Below, piece after piece: positions 37,520 through 47,600 of a DNA stretch of 64,000 bases. This stretch comes from Ciona savignyi (Eukaryota; Chordata; Ascidiacea; Phlebobranchia; Cionidae). The first letter of the stretch is position 1; each line of letters starts with the position of its first letter. The stretch lies in NCBI GenBank assembly GCA_000149265.1, contig CH002016.1, positions 257,308 to 321,307 of the forward strand, written 5' to 3'. Under the pieces are notes generated by a model. That model saw only the letters and a program-made list of their open reading frames with translations, did not search any database and had not been told where the DNA came from. A program made the translations under genes and the position numbers.

Positions 37520-40147
37520 ATGATTTTAGAATGTGAAATATTTATTAAGGCTGTTACTTTAATGTGCGTAGCGCAATTGTCCTCGTCTATAACATGGACC
37601 GCATCAAAATGCAAGATTAAGAAAGTGCCAGAGCTCATCATACCACTTCGCTACAACGTCAATTGCTCAAATCTTAAGTTGCATAATATACCGCAAGGAT
37701 CGCTACCCTCAGTCGCCATGTTAGACATGTCAAGGAACAGCATACGCGAGATTAGCAACCACACTTTTAGTTCGTCTTGTGAGGCATTCAAAGTGACCCG
37801 CATTCTTGATTTGGCCAATAACCTGATATCCGGTATAGAGGCGGATTCATTTAGTTGTTTCACTGGGCTGGAATATCTACACCTCCAACTTAACTTTATT
37901 GCAAACATCGACCAATGGACGTTTCGCGACCTTGAGAAACTGAAACTGTTAAATCTCAAGGCAAACAACTTGATTGAAATACCTCGACAGGCAATTCGTA
38001 GCTTGCTTGCGCTAGAATCGCTCTATCTAGGCGGTAATCGCTTCCAAGATTTTGTGTTTGATGATTATTTCTCCAACCCGCACAGACCACCAGGATTGAA
38101 ACATTTGTATTTGGTCGGTCTTACTGATCTGAATATCACAGGCCGCCAAGGTGAGGTATGTAAACATGTTACGTATTACGAAACAATAGATTTGACCCTA
38201 ACCACCAATTTAGTTCTAAGTAAAAACTTATTCGCATGTTATCAGATAGGGACGCTTCACTTGTCTGATTATCCGTACCTCATCGATCCACTTCGTATGA
38301 AAGCACTGAAATGCACTACCATTGGAACACTTGATTTTGGGCCTGGTTGGCGAAATGAACACCCAGGAATCATGGCGCTTACTAACAAAACATTTGCTGC
38401 GCTGAAATGCCTTAACAGTTCATCCATAGTTCACAGGATTCGAATTCGCAATACACAACTTCACGCTTTGAAAAATTTTTCGTTCTCTGAAGTGGCAGGA
38501 CTGCAGTATATTGATTTATCACACAACAAATTGTCATCCATCCATGCTGCTGCCTTTTCAAATGTTTCAACCTTGCGTGAAATTGACCTGTCTAACAACG
38601 ACCTTCAAACCTTTCCAGTGCTGCACTATTCACCAATGGTGCACAGCATTCAAAGCATTAACCTAGCCCGGAACAAGATCTTTAGCGATGGATTTAGCCT
38701 GGACGTAGTCCAAAGAAATGGTCAAAGATCACTCTACAGTCAGACCAGAGCCATTAACGTAGCTGAAAACTGGTTCCGATACGTTCTCGCAACTGTAAGT
38801 ATTTCCGAGACAGAGAGTATCAACATATCCCACTGTAAAATAGAGTGGTTTGACTTAGGTGGGATATACACGCTAGAAAAGATACCACTACGAATTATGG
38901 ATTTAAGTTACAATCGGTTTGTTGAGCTTCCGCCGTCCGTGCTTCCACGTTTGCCCAAACTGGAATATTTCGACTTCAGTGGCAACAGCATCCGCCATAT
39001 TTTAAACTGCACTGTGTTCTGGAGAAACGTGAATTTGACATACATTGCTTTTAACGAGGTACATAATATACAAAGCTATTTAAACTCGGGAATGTTTTCA
39101 CATTTAAACGTCAAGTTTCTTTTTTTATCAAAATCCAGCATTCGAAATATTTCGTCAAATGCTTTTCACGGTTCAGAGCACATGAGAACATTGGATTTGT
39201 CGATGAATAAGATTTCTATGATTCCAGGGTCATTGTTTCGTGACAATCTGATGCTTGAGATAATAAACTTACAGGGAAATCAAATATCTCAGTTAGACCC
39301 AGCTGTGTTTACACTTCTCACACGGCTCGGCTCACTTAATATTCAAAATAACCCCTTCTTCTGCGAGTGTGCTATAATTCCATTACAACAGTGGATCATA
39401 AAAAACACCTTTAGTAGTCCACCAAATAGAAATCGCATATTTTTCGGGAAAATGACTTGTTTTCTGCAAAAAAGCCACATTTATTTAGACTTCCTTCGCT
39501 GGGATGCAGAGAAGCAATGTTGGATGAAAACAACTATTGTAGTGGGAATTTTACTCGCTTCTTGCTTGTTGGGATCCTGTTTCGTTGTGTTTTTGTACTT
39601 TAGCAGATTTCATATGTTGTTTTGGTACGAAATGATAAAAGCTAAGATTTCATTTCAACGTAAAGTGGCCATGGATACATCCAATGCATTTAAATACCAA
39701 GCATATATTTCATGTGTTCCAGATTCGAAAGACGAAGCGTGGGTAGTGAGGCATTTAATATGCGCTATCGAGAACCCACCATACGAACTAGCACCGATGA
39801 ATCTGTGCTTTCCATCCCGCGATTTTAGAGCAGGGTGTCCCAAAATGGCGTCAGCGGCCACAAGTATTCGAACCAGCAAACATACTTTGGTTGTCCTGTC
39901 GCCGGAATACGTGAGGAACAGTTGGACACGCTTGGAGCTTTCCATGGTGTCGGAGATGTGGTTAAATAGTGAGCGATCAGCCGAATCGCTGGTCGTCGTT
40001 TACCTGAAGCGACGCGGGGAGGACCTGGTAGATATTGAGCGACTTCCGGTTTTGGGCGTCCGAAGGAATTGCTGGTTAACATGGCCACTAGATGTCAGTG
40101 ACCGACCCGCTTTCTGGATGAAATTGCGGGGAAGTTTAGCAAAATAA
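37520..40147 (+). CDS. Toll-like receptor (single exon)
   Basis: 875-residue transmembrane pattern-recognition receptor in one exon. Seen: an N-terminal hydrophobic signal segment (~5-25, IFIKAVTLMCVAQLSS), leucine-rich repeats from ~65 to ~605 (ILDLANNLISGIEADSF, LQYIDLSHNKLSSIHAAAF, MRTLDLSMNKISMIPGSLF), a C-terminal LRR cap with Cys (NPFFCEC ... KMTCFL ... KQCW) at ~610-670, a transmembrane helix at ~672-694, and a cytoplasmic TIR domain from ~725. TIR box 1 is YQAYISC (726-732); box 2 is LCFPSRDFRAG (762-772); box 3 FW is at 865-866. At the BB loop, alanine 771 replaces the proline of the usual RDxxPG. Ascidians have very few TLRs; which one this is cannot be settled here. Ligand and adaptors are unknown. 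Confidence 0.95.
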   Translation: MILECEIFIKAVTLMCVAQLSSSITWTASKCKIKKVPELIIPLRYNVNCSNLKLHNIPQGSLPSVAMLDMSRNSIREISNHTFSSSCEAFKVTRILDLANNLISGIEADSFSCFTGLEYLHLQLNFIANIDQWTFRDLEKLKLLNLKANNLIEIPRQAIRSLLALESLYLGGNRFQDFVFDDYFSNPHRPPGLKHLYLVGLTDLNITGRQGEVCKHVTYYETIDLTLTTNLVLSKNLFACYQIGTLHLSDYPYLIDPLRMKALKCTTIGTLDFGPGWRNEHPGIMALTNKTFAALKCLNSSSIVHRIRIRNTQLHALKNFSFSEVAGLQYIDLSHNKLSSIHAAAFSNVSTLREIDLSNNDLQTFPVLHYSPMVHSIQSINLARNKIFSDGFSLDVVQRNGQRSLYSQTRAINVAENWFRYVLATVSISETESINISHCKIEWFDLGGIYTLEKIPLRIMDLSYNRFVELPPSVLPRLPKLEYFDFSGNSIRHILNCTVFWRNVNLTYIAFNEVHNIQSYLNSGMFSHLNVKFLFLSKSSIRNISSNAFHGSEHMRTLDLSMNKISMIPGSLFRDNLMLEIINLQGNQISQLDPAVFTLLTRLGSLNIQNNPFFCECAIIPLQQWIIKNTFSSPPNRNRIFFGKMTCFLQKSHIYLDFLRWDAEKQCWMKTTIVVGILLASCLLGSCFVVFLYFSRFHMLFWYEMIKAKISFQRKVAMDTSNAFKYQAYISCVPDSKDEAWVVRHLICAIENPPYELAPMNLCFPSRDFRAGCPKMASAATSIRTSKHTLVVLSPEYVRNSWTRLELSMVSEMWLNSERSAESLVVVYLKRRGEDLVDIERLPVLGVRRNCWLTWPLDVSDRPAFWMKLRGSLAK

Positions 40148-40535
40148 ATGCCAGTTACACCACCTTGTTAAACAACATTTTATTGGTGGCGCGTTTCGTA
40201 TATTTAAATATAAACGTATAATGTGTAGTTAATAAGCCTTTATGCCGCCAAATTAAAAAGATCAAAAAGTGCCGAAAAATCTTAGAATCAAATGAAATGC
40301 AGCATAACATAGCTATTGCATATTTAAAATGTTACTTGACATGAACACGTTTTTAAAAGGTATATGTGTCCCTGCATTTTATCATTCGAGTTTACCATTT
40401 GTTTTAAAGATTTTTAAGAATTGGTATAAAAATTGAATTGTTAAAAAAGACTATTTATTCAAGAAAAAAGGGAAATTAACTAGTGTAAATACATTGTTGA
40501 TTAGTTAGCTGTGACCGGGCTCGAAATGCTCTCAT

Positions 40536-40672
40536 TTAAGCTGGATGCACACATACGCGCGACTACGAAACGGTAACGGGACGCGACCTTCCGGCAAGCG
40601 ACTGCATGGCTCCGTTTCCGCGCACGGTAATCGCTCGACCGCGTGTGCAATGCACACATGCACTTTGGTAAT
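40536..40672. repeat. GC-rich island, repeat-like
   Basis: GC-rich DNA starting AAGCTGGATGCACACAT and ending near GTGTGCAATGCACACATGC, in AT-rich surroundings. It shares the AAGCTGnATGCACACAT end with the reverse complement of 42957-43177, so the two are probably members of one short interspersed family. Confidence 0.45.
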
Positions 40673-40701
40673 GCTACACCCGGAAGTCTTAATATTGTTG
40701 C

Positions 40702-41143
40702 CAGGCCCGGTGCTAGGAACCGCGGGGGCCCAATTAGAAATGTGATGGCGGGGCCCCTACTCTTCATAGCAAACAATATGGATGTTTATATATCATAAAA
40801 TACATACCAGTACATACAAACTACAAAAATAGACATTTAATACTTGCTATAAAACAAATTAAAGGTAATGTGGATGCTTATTTACGATATATTGTTTTAC
40901 TTCCAAACATATATATTGTTTAGCAACCATATTCATTATGACGTAACAGGCAGACACAGAAATATAAATTTGAGTTAGTTACGATGCATAACAAATTGAT
41001 ATTATGAGAAAGAATATTATTTCACGTTTCAGTAGTATTTTAAACCTCGTAATACAGAAAGACCCCCGCTAGCGCGGGGCCCCTTTAAAGTGCGGGGCCC
41101 AATTTGATCTAATCGGTCAAATCGGCCTAGAAACCGGCCCCTG
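40702..41143. mobile_element. hAT-type MITE with 8-bp target duplication
   Basis: 442 bp. Inverted ends: left CAGGCCCGGTGCTAGGAACC; right (reverse complement) CAGGGGCCGGTTTCTAGGCC. The subterminal regions carry GGGGCCC repeats. The 8-bp ATTGTTGC flanks both ends exactly (40694-40701 and 41144-41151), diagnostic of hAT insertion. No transposase is present. It lies between the TLR gene and the next minus-strand gene. Confidence 0.9.
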
Positions 41144-41420
41144 ATTGTTGCACTACTAGATAGCTGCTATATTAACACTAAATTACCATAAAATATGAAA
41201 TGGCAACATTCAATATGTTTGAATCTGATGAGCAACTTACTAACTACAGATACCAGTTTATTTTATAGGCCTACCCACGGTAATGCCTTCATCTTTCCGT
41301 ACAAAATAATAATCGGATTCCGTCGTAACAAGAACACAACATTGTATTTAAAAAAACAAAGTTGAATGGTATAAAATAAAATAAAGAAAAGAAAGGTTTT
41401 ACGGCAACGAAATGACAACT

Positions 41421-43387
41421 TTAATTTAACATTGAATTTGGATCCTCCAGTATCTCAATTTCTACTGGAGGATTAATTAAATTACTAATTTGTTGAATGA
41501 GGTGTGATGATACAGAAGGGTGCATTTTACGCAATTTAGCAGCCCAGTACATGGCTAAGTGAACAAACTTGTCACTTGGTTGTAGTGAAACCTTTCTTTT
41601 CTCTCTTTCTTTTATTCTTTCCTCATTTCGCCTTGCCATTGCCAGTATTTCATTCTGAAAAGAAAAAAAATACTTTGAACCGATACTATCAGTAGATACT
41701 AGATTCTAGATACTATTGACACAACACGAAGTAGTCAGAGCGAAAGGCTTATTGGATTCGCACAATCCGGAAAGTCATTGCCAAAACCAGTAACATGCTG
41801 TTGTCATGTGCCCTTGGGTTGCAACCCAAACAAGGGTCAAAAAATGGGTCGTACTACCACTGCTTGTCTGTTTCTGTCTAAAGCGTACCGGTAGGTATTA
41901 GAAAAAAAGAAGCAACTTAATGCCAAAAATCATTCATACAAATACAATCATTATTATTTTCAGTGTTAAAATACAATGTTTAAGGCTTAGGTCCGCGAGA
42001 TGTTAACCAAATTCAGATTTGGGTTATGCTCAAAAAAGTTTGAGGAACCGCCGCTATACGATAAACATGGGTATCCTATAAATTACAACAAACCTGAAAT
42101 TGAGAATTTGCAGTCAATATTTTCCTTCTTTTACAACTTTCCGAGTTGGCATATCGTGTAGGAGTTGGTGGTGTGGTTGACTTAGCTGGGTTGTTATCTA
42201 ATGGGATTTAATAATTACCTGGATTAAAACATCTAGGAAAGTAGAAATAATTTTAATTACAAATGTGATATTTTTATATAAGCAGTAGCAGTACCTACCT
42301 TCTGATTGAATACCGGTATTAAATTCCCCAGCATTTTCTGTTTCATCCAAGTATTCAATTTCACCAGATGCACTGCTATCCAATACCTCATTTAAAACTA
42401 GATTGTCCTTTGTGCTACAATACAAAACATTAAAATGAAAAATAATGGTATAGGGCTATAGGCTAAATATGTGATAAAAAATAGTAATTCAGAACAAATA
42501 GTTGTACTGTACGGTACTACTTATACAACAAATCAAATTTCTACTATCATATTAACAATCCTATTTCCAATATGTAGAATTGTAACACAAAAACAGATCT
42601 TCTTCGTCACTGTTACTGCTTTCATGATGCAACAGAGCCATAGTGGCAAAGAATTTCAATTTAAAAACTAAGTAGGCCCTAGCCTAAAAGTACCAGTAGT
42701 TCGTTCAGGTATAGGGTACCGGTATACGTATACATTAATTATTCAGTTAATGGCTAGGAAGTTTAACGCATTATTTTCCTATCTCACTATCTGCCTGAAA
42801 ATATAGTTTCCTTTCACTGTCGAATAGCCAAATTAAATAAGCATCGGTAACATAACTAACATAGGGTACCGGTACACATTTACAGCGTACAACTAGTAAA
42901 ATAAATAATAAAAGTCTACAGTTTTAACTTCACACAAGCTAATATGGCTACATTGATAGATGCCGAATGTCGCGGCTGCCGTCCGGAGACGCGGAAAAGT
43001 AGAACTCGATTCTACTCTATCCGCTTAACCGCGCGGCAGCAATAATTGAGCCGCGCGACAAGCAGTCGTATGAATCGCGCGCTCAATGCAGACATACAGC
43101 CGTTTCGCATCGCCGCGATGCCGTTCCGTTTGGCCGCGCGGCATATAAACGGATACATGTGTGCATTCAGCTTTAGAAGTTCCGGGTCATTCTCCTAATG
43201 TAAGCGCACAGGCAAGTGTATCACAGACAGGTTACTCATTTATGTTAAAACAAGAGTAATCGTCAAAATACCTGTTGTTCATAGGCAGGATCCCGAAAAT
43301 ATTGCAGAGTTTTGTATACGGTGGAAACTTTATGTCCCAGTGCTTGTTTAACGTATATTGCTGTGAGGGCGCTCGGCTTACTGACAT
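41421..43387 (-). CDS. Unrecognised four-exon gene with BESS-like C-terminus
   Basis: Four exons, 43387-43272, 42414-42299, 42197-42094 and 41654-41421, with GT-AG sites and matching phases (2, 1, 0) give a 189-residue protein. The N-terminal part (MSVSRAPSQQYTLNKHW...) is unassigned. The middle is acidic (EIEYLDETENAGEF), then comes a Thr/Pro linker followed by a basic nuclear-localisation-like CKRRK. The last exon has a charged helix (ARRNEERIKEREKRK) and a C-terminal helical block SDKFVHLAMYWAAKLRKMHP ... HLIQQISNLI. This resembles the BESS motif found at the end of MADF-BESS transcription regulators (F-x2-LA..L..L.....L...I..L). No MADF domain was found, so a nuclear protein-interaction role is inference. 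An in-frame stop lies shortly upstream of the chosen ATG. An additional 5' exon is possible. Confidence 0.65.
42957..43177. repeat. GC-rich island in intron 1 of the BESS-like gene
   Basis: About 220 bp, strongly GC-rich, with many GCCGCGCGGC-type palindromes. The right end (TGTGTGCATTCAGCTTT) matches, in reverse, the start of 40536-40672. Likely a short non-autonomous element; no target duplication was resolved. Confidence 0.4.
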
Positions 43388-44692
43388 TAACTCACGGCCC
43401 AGTTCGCGATATTAATAATATGGAGAAATAATTATCAACGATAAGTTGGGAGTGATATATATGGCAATAAAAACAATTATTTAGGCAGTAATGTTTCAAA
43501 ATGCCACGAAAGAAACGACTAAACACTGGTTGGTTACCAACAATTCAACCGACCGGACCTTTTTTAATAGGATATAACAGTGTTTCCCAAGCATTTTTGG
43601 TCGCGGACTAATTTTAAATCAGCCTAAGTCTTGCGAACACAGGGTTTACTGTATTTTTATCATTTACTTTAAATGAAAACTTTGTCCCTGAACTTGCTCT
43701 TTTAGATTGTCGAAATGATGGTCTATGGTTGTCATCACACATCCAATTGTTTGCTTTAAAAATCGTGTTTACCAAGGCACTCCTTATGCTTAGATTTAAG
43801 GTGATGTTGAAGTTTAGCTTCTTTTAAAAGAGCTGTTAGCTAACACTTCGGAACAAAACACACACTGTGACCTGGCCCTGCCATTTACTTGCAATGCATT
43901 AATAGTAGCCGATACGCGATCATAAGATTCTATCGTTGTCCTCGCGGACTCATTAAATCCTCCCCAGATTCAAATGAGTCTGGGGACTCTGGTTGGAAAA
44001 CACTGGGATAAAACAACTGCATTGTTAACACCTACATGAGGCTAAATTTCTACGTTTTCTTTATTGTGTTATTGTGAAAATTTTGTGAGTTAAACGAAAT
44101 TATACTAGAATTACTTCACCACAGCAGCAAGCTTAGGCTATAACATAGTTATATTACTATAAGGTATACGCGGCTTAAAGAAACAAATGGGCGACCGAAA
44201 TGGCTTCTGGTAAACTACATTACGTAAAATGTCAGCTATGGCTAGTAGGATAGCAAGGGTAGGTTTCTACCGCTTGTCAAAATATGTGCAAAAGCGTGTT
44301 TCGGAGACGTTGCTGCAACCAGCGAAAAATGCTATGAACACTGACAATTCATGCAAATAAAACATATTGCTGCTGAAAAATTAAAAGTACTGACGCAAAA
44401 TGCGTTTGAATTATTGCGACATTGCTTCGCTGTTTTTCATACTAAAAAATCCAACTAGAAAAAACTAAGAAACATAGCACCAAAGAAAGCTTTTTGAAGG
44501 GAATGGTAAACATAAAAACACAGGGGAACTTTTTTTAAAATGTATCAAACCGCTCGAATATAGCCCATTTTGTTTTTACCAAGTATGGTGGGGACGCCTT
44601 GAATGTGGATAAAATAATACTTTGATATTTAGGTAAACGCAGTAAACATTCTACCGTTACTACTGTGTGCACCTAACTGGTACTACTACTAA

Positions 44693-47600
44693 TTAAAAAT
44701 GGGAAAAATTTGACCAACTTAGACTTAAATCGGGGACGTCGGAAAATTGATTATGACGACTGAAAGTGCCGCTGCCTCCACTGATGTCCAGCAGTTTACT
44801 GAAGCTGGTGTCGAGTGGTTCGTATTTTGGTGACAGAAGGCTTGGATTCGGAGGAGCAATTGACTCCGACACAGCGGAAGACTCCGCATTGATATCATTT
44901 GTGTCTTTATGCTGATGGGTTATGTCAGCAAGAGGAACCCTCTCTGGGGTGATACTTTCAAAATGACTCGGTTTGTCTGGAGTTTTGAAGACCGAACCAA
45001 TGAGGTCATGAAAAAAGTCAAACGCAGGATTTTTTGATGAAGATGGTATCGGGGATGGGATAGAGTGTTCACCAATTTCATCGCTTTTGTCGTTACACCA
45101 CTGATCATCCCGCTGCTTTGTGGTGTTCTGGAAACACTGCAACATATTTTCCTTGCTGTCTTCCAAGTCCATATCATTGCACCTGAATAAAACAAATTAT
45201 GAATACCTTAAAAATTATTAAAAAAACTTATGTTTTCATTTTGGCTCACCGTTTCGTTTTCTGCCATTTATTCTTGTTCAATGGTGTGGATGTAGGCAAC
45301 TGTGTGAGATTCTTCTGCTGCATATCTGCATAATTTTGCCGTAAATCACCAACACAGCTCTTTACTCGACGAATACAACGACTTGAAGGTGTGACTTCTC
45401 TTTCTGTCTTTGACCGATGCTGGAATTCCTTGGACGACTCCGGAGAGCCCCAGGAGCATCTTCTTTTCCGCGAAGCTGGATCACTACGAGGAGACATCAT
45501 CGAATCCACATCAGGGCCACGAGCCAAACAAGACTTGAAAGGAGATCCTAAATCTTCCAAGATCTCGTTGAAACTCTCTTCCGTCATTAGTTTTGGACTT
45601 TTATGTTTGTCTTTCTTGTAAGATGGCTTGCAATGAAGGAGCTGACCAGTGGATGATGGGGATGATGGATATTTTGATTGAGCAGCAACTTCATTCTGCA
45701 AACATGGATGAGAATGAATATATAAGATCATTTATTTTTACTCCATTATGGAATATTTAATATTCCACATTGGTGTAATAAGAGTGTCAGCAGCAAAACT
45801 AGTTGCTAGTTAAACGATCATGTGGACTTGTTTAAGTCACATAGCATGCATTGTCTAGATCCAATGGATTTATGGTTTGCACTCGAACTAAAATAACGTT
45901 TTATTTATATACAACACATTGCAAAGGCTGAGGTTACTTAATGGCGGGCAAGAGGTAATCTGACAATTGGCTGCATGTCAAAACAGCTTGCATTTTCCCA
46001 ATTACAGGGATAAACAAGAATATCTTATCCTACTTCATATATTATATAATTTTGTATAATATAAAAAGGGGAAATGAAATCATTTAAAAATTAAAAACGA
46101 CCCCTTTTATCTGGATTTCTGCATATATCATTTACGGATTTTACACATGAAAATGACACATATAATGTCATTAAGTACAGAAGTATGGGGAAAAAGTTTT
46201 GCAGTCCAGCCGGTTGGTCTAGCGGTTAAGTGCATCGCCGTTCTATCGAAAGGATTCAGGTGCGAAACTGGTCGCTAACTAGTCGGTTGTGTCCTTGGGC
46301 AAGGCACTTTACGGACATTGCCTGAACCCAGCAGATTAATGGGTTCTACCAAATTGAAGAAACGTGTCTATCATATACAACACACTGCAATAGCTCCGGT
46401 CTGACGATTGCCCGTGTGATAACCCCCTTGGTTTTCCCATTCACGGGGATAAACATGAATATCCTATCCTATCCAGTGATTTATAGTTTTAATCATCATT
46501 TATGTACTACCTGATATATGCTATCACTTAGTACCTGATATATGCTATCACTTAGTACCTGATATATGCTATCACATAGTACCTGATATATGCTATCACT
46601 TAGTACCTGATATATGCTATCAATTAATACTTAATATATGCTATCAGTATCACTTGGTACCTGATATATGCTATCACTTAGTATCTGATATATTCTGTCA
46701 CTCAGTATCTTATATATATGATTGTTTTTTGTACCTGATAAACATCTAAGCTTGTAATAAATGAGACAGTATGAACCTTTTCAAAGTTTACAGATGAATT
46801 GAAAGAATCGTGAAGGGTTTTCAAAGGTTCTTTTCTTGATTTCTTGGTGCTTCTCTTTGTACCTGACGTGACCTGTGTAGAAATATGCTATTTTTACCAT
46901 AAAATAAACCCTAATACTTTATAATGTTATCACCGTAATTTCTCATTTTACTGTTATGTTATACGTTCGACCTTCTGATGCCTTAAAATCTTTTACTGGA
47001 ATAGCTCATCCACAAATCCACATCCGCAAAAGTTAAGAATTAAAGCCGGAGATTTTCAATCACAAGGATATTAGTAATTGAAAGTTATATTAAAAAGCAT
47101 TGATAATAATACATACACGAGTTTGAGAAAGCATCGGGCTACAGTCGCTGTTCAAGCTGCCACCACGTGTATGAACACTGCTACCGGTGGCAGAGTTCAA
47201 CAAACCTAAAATAAAATTTGTTGTAAATCGCTTTTTGAAAGTATTGTAGCGACGTTCACTGTTCCTCAATATTAAAAGCTGTTAAAATCCAACAAGTATA
47301 AGATATTTGTGTTTAATATACAACTGTCTTTCCAGTCGACTTATTAAACAACCTAGGAAATTCCTACCATGAGTAGAAGGGGTGAAAACACTTATATCTG
47401 ATACGAAGCCAGAATCAGCCAGTAAAGAACATTCTTGAGAAGATAATCTGAAATTAGTTGTTGCTGAATGTATGTCAATAAAAGGGACATAAATGATAAT
47501 TTATAATCAGTTTACAAGTTCAGCGTATGGTTCAGTGGTAGCATAACACACTGGATCTACAGCTAAAAGTTGGCATAGTGGGAGCAAATAGACAGTAGTG

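Noticed and set aside
39655-40088. Antisense frames under the TLR TIR region
   Set aside because: Shadows of a strongly conserved sense-strand TIR domain.
41421-43387. MADF domain in the BESS-like gene
   Set aside because: An alternative frame in exon 1 looked helical, but it fails the splice phase of exon 2 and shows no MADF pattern.
46207-46280. Genuine tRNA gene
   Set aside because: A- and B-box-like motifs are present but no cloverleaf can be drawn, and the sequence continues into a repeated SINE body.
46506-46712. Regular direct repeats resembling a CRISPR array
   Set aside because: Units are contiguous 24-bp tandem copies without unique spacers, in a eukaryotic intron; this is a minisatellite.
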